Assembly (NCBI RefSeq): GCF_004365655.1
Contig: NZ_SOEO01000003.1
Location: 310,001-374,000 of the forward strand
DNA length: 64,000 nt
Origin: Epilithonimonas xixisoli
GTDB lineage: Bacteria > Bacteroidota > Bacteroidia > Flavobacteriales > Weeksellaceae
Direction of reading: 5' to 3'
The translations under genes were made by a program, and so were the position numbers. Of the stretch, positions 62,634-64,000 are shown piece after piece. How positions within the stretch are numbered: the first letter of the stretch is position 1; every line of letters begins with the position of its first letter. Under the pieces are notes generated by a model. That model was not told the DNA's origin, made no database searches, and saw nothing but the letters and a program-made list of their open reading frames with translations.

Positions 62634-62665
62634 AAAAGGGAAACACAATTTTGTATTTCCCTTTT
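62634..62665 (-). terminator. Terminator of the alcohol dehydrogenase gene
   Basis: AAAAGGGAAA (62634-62643) and TTTCCCTTTT (62656-62665) form a 10-bp stem; on the minus strand it is followed by a T-rich stretch (TTTATTTTTTT). It lies 20 bp past the minus-strand gene's stop. Confidence 0.8.
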
Positions 62666-62684
62666 ATTTTTTTGAGAATTAATT

Positions 62685-63746
62685 TTAATCTTTTAAACTC
62701 TTCATGTCAATCACAAATCTGTACTTCACATCACTTTTCAGCATTCTTTCATAAGCTTCATTGATGTCCTGCATTTTGATAATTTCGATGTCTGAAACAA
62801 TATTTTTCTCGCCGCAAAAATCCAGCATTTCCTGAGTTTCTTTGATTCCGCCTATTAGCGAACCTGCGACAGAACGTCTTTTGTATATCATTGGCTTTGT
62901 ACTCACGGCACTTTCAAAATCTCCGATAAATCCTACAAGAACCAAAGTTCCGTTCACCGTCAAGGTATTCATATAAGGATTGATGTCGTGCTCGTACGGA
63001 ACTGTATCGATTATCAAATCGAATTTGTTCAGAACCGATTTCATTTGGTCTTCATCCGTTGAGATAATCACATGATCTGTTCCTAAGGCTTTTGCATCTT
63101 CAGTTTTTCCTGGAGTCCTAGAAAACAATGTCACTTCTGCGCCCAAACCTTTTGCCAGCTTGATGGCCATATGCCCCAATCCGCCAAGTCCTACAACCGC
63201 TACTTTTGAGTTTTCTGTCACATTCCAATGTTTCAAAGGTGACCAAGTTGTGATTCCCGCACAAAGAAGTGGTGCCGCCGCAGCCATATCCAGATTTTCT
63301 GGTAGCCTTAGAACAAAATGCTCATCCACAATCACAGATTCTGCATAGCCACCAAATGTTCTCGTGTCCTCAAAATATTTATCTTTTCCGTTATAAGTTC
63401 CTGTAAAGCCGTTTTCGCAGAACTGTTCCAAGTCTTGCTCGCAACTGTTGCAAGTTCTGCAAGAATCTACCATACAACCTACAGCAACCAAATCGCCCAC
63501 TTTGAATGTGGAGACTTCATTCCCAACTTTCAAAATTTTCCCTACAATCTCGTGTCCAGGAACTGCTGGGTACACTGTTCCGCCCCAATCATTTCGTGCC
63601 GTGTGAAGATCCGAATGGCAAACACCACAGTAATAAATATCGATTTCAATATCCTTTGCCTGAACTTCTCTTCTCTCGATTGTTAATAGTTCCAAATCAT
63701 TTTCTGCTGCTTGCGTTCCGAAAGCTTTTATTTTTGTTGTATTCAT
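62685..63746 (-). CDS. NAD(P)-dependent zinc alcohol dehydrogenase
   Basis: A 353-residue medium-chain dehydrogenase of the cinnamyl-alcohol / YahK type that reduces aldehydes or oxidises alcohols. The catalytic zinc site uses Cys43 (GVCHSDLH) and His65-Glu66 (GHE). The structural zinc is held by Cys96, Cys99, Cys102 and Cys110 (SCRTCNSCEQDLEQFC). The Rossmann motif is GLGGLGHMA; a Ser-Arg after the second strand (LFSRTP) suggests NADPH. It is the only full gene in the last 1.6 kb and has a terminator behind it. Confidence 0.94.
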   Translation of the reverse strand: MNTTKIKAFGTQAAENDLELLTIERREVQAKDIEIDIYYCGVCHSDLHTARNDWGGTVYPAVPGHEIVGKILKVGNEVSTFKVGDLVAVGCMVDSCRTCNSCEQDLEQFCENGFTGTYNGKDKYFEDTRTFGGYAESVIVDEHFVLRLPENLDMAAAAPLLCAGITTWSPLKHWNVTENSKVAVVGLGGLGHMAIKLAKGLGAEVTLFSRTPGKTEDAKALGTDHVIISTDEDQMKSVLNKFDLIIDTVPYEHDINPYMNTLTVNGTLVLVGFIGDFESAVSTKPMIYKRRSVAGSLIGGIKETQEMLDFCGEKNIVSDIEIIKMQDINEAYERMLKSDVKYRFVIDMKSLKD

Positions 63747-63796
63747 TTTTTAATTAAATTATTTTTATTGATTTTTGTACTTAATTGTTTTAATAG

Positions 63797-64000
63797 ATGC
63801 TGAAAAAATTCCTGAATCTCTACTATCCGCCACTTATCAATATATATACCATTTGGATATTGTATATGATGTTTTTTGCATACGGTAGAGATAGTATTGA
63901 CAGTAATCATTATTTTATAAATTCAATACCTTTCGAAACTATTTATCAATTAATAGTTTTTTCGGGAGAATATCCATATGAAAATTTAAGTAATATATTT
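63797..64000 (+). CDS. VanZ-like membrane protein, 3' part outside window
   Basis: The first 68 codons of a gene running off the window. The N-terminus has a transmembrane helix (about 13-29, LINIYTIWILYMMFFAY), then FINSIPFETIYQLIVF, which matches the NxIPFxTI motif of VanZ family proteins. VanZ-like proteins are membrane proteins of unclear function, some linked to glycopeptide resistance; nothing here indicates resistance. It is divergent from the alcohol dehydrogenase gene, 50 bp away. Confidence 0.6.
   Translation, partial: MLKKFLNLYYPPLINIYTIWILYMMFFAYGRDSIDSNHYFINSIPFETIYQLIVFSGEYPYENLSNIF

Larger units (their letters stand above)
62324..62684. other. 361-bp gap with two hairpins
   Basis: A hairpin CCCCTAAAAC / GTTTTAAGGGG (62343-62370, one bulge) lies just behind the phosphodiesterase gene and probably ends it. 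A second hairpin (62634-62665) serves the minus-strand dehydrogenase. The 260 bp between them are A+T-rich with no gene seen. Confidence 0.65.

Overview
The window looks like chromosomal DNA of a flavobacterium, most likely the Chryseobacterium/Epilithonimonas group (Weeksellaceae, Bacteroidota). The evidence is a complete gldK-gldL-gldM-gldN cluster (gliding / type IX secretion), several Bacteroidota-only families (DUF4270, DUF6427, DUF6341, DUF3467), A+T-rich DNA, few Shine-Dalgarno sequences, and repeated matches to the Bacteroidota promoter pattern TTG-N16-24-TAnnTTTG in front of tRNA, rpsU, tuf, rplK and rpoB genes. No phage, transposase, CRISPR array or replication origin was seen.

Layout. 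1-10.3 kb is mostly minus strand: two alpha/beta hydrolase-type proteins, an aldo/keto reductase and an MFS exporter in one tight run; a sodium:solute symporter followed by three small translationally coupled genes; a 0.9-kb repeat-rich gap with a 21-bp tandem array; a second MFS protein; and an HtrA-type protease. 10.5-16.3 kb holds small unknown genes, mtaB, an S4-domain protein, aroK, a Lys-Leu-Lys tRNA cluster and panC. 16.5-20.8 kb has a shortened glycogen-synthase-like gene, a DUF4270 lipoprotein and glmS. 20.9-25.9 kb is gldKLMN. 26-44.7 kb is a mixed housekeeping and envelope region: ABC-F protein, GH25 lysozyme, LtaS-like sulfatase, pssA, pdhB, rpsU, a Xer recombinase and a short hibernation factor.

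44.9-60.9 kb is the translation/transcription core: tRNA-Thr, -Tyr, -Gly, -Thr, then tuf, tRNA-Trp, secE, nusG, rplK, rplA, rplJ, rplL, rpoB, rpoC and DUF3467. Three points stand out. A minus-strand DUF4394 lipoprotein gene sits between the tRNA cluster and tuf. rplL is cut off from rpoB by a strong terminator. rpoB has its own consensus promoter and a roughly 300-nt leader whose predicted 5' end forms a perfect long-range stem with sequence about 190 nt downstream. The end of the window has a phosphodiesterase-type protein, a zinc alcohol dehydrogenase and the start of a VanZ-like gene.

The best candidates for something undescribed are the rpoBC leader RNA, the in-register 21-bp array with inverted flanking repeats, the families of non-coding interspersed repeats, and the reduced glycogen-synthase homologue next to glmS. 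Everything here is read by eye; family names come from recognising motifs, not from a database search.
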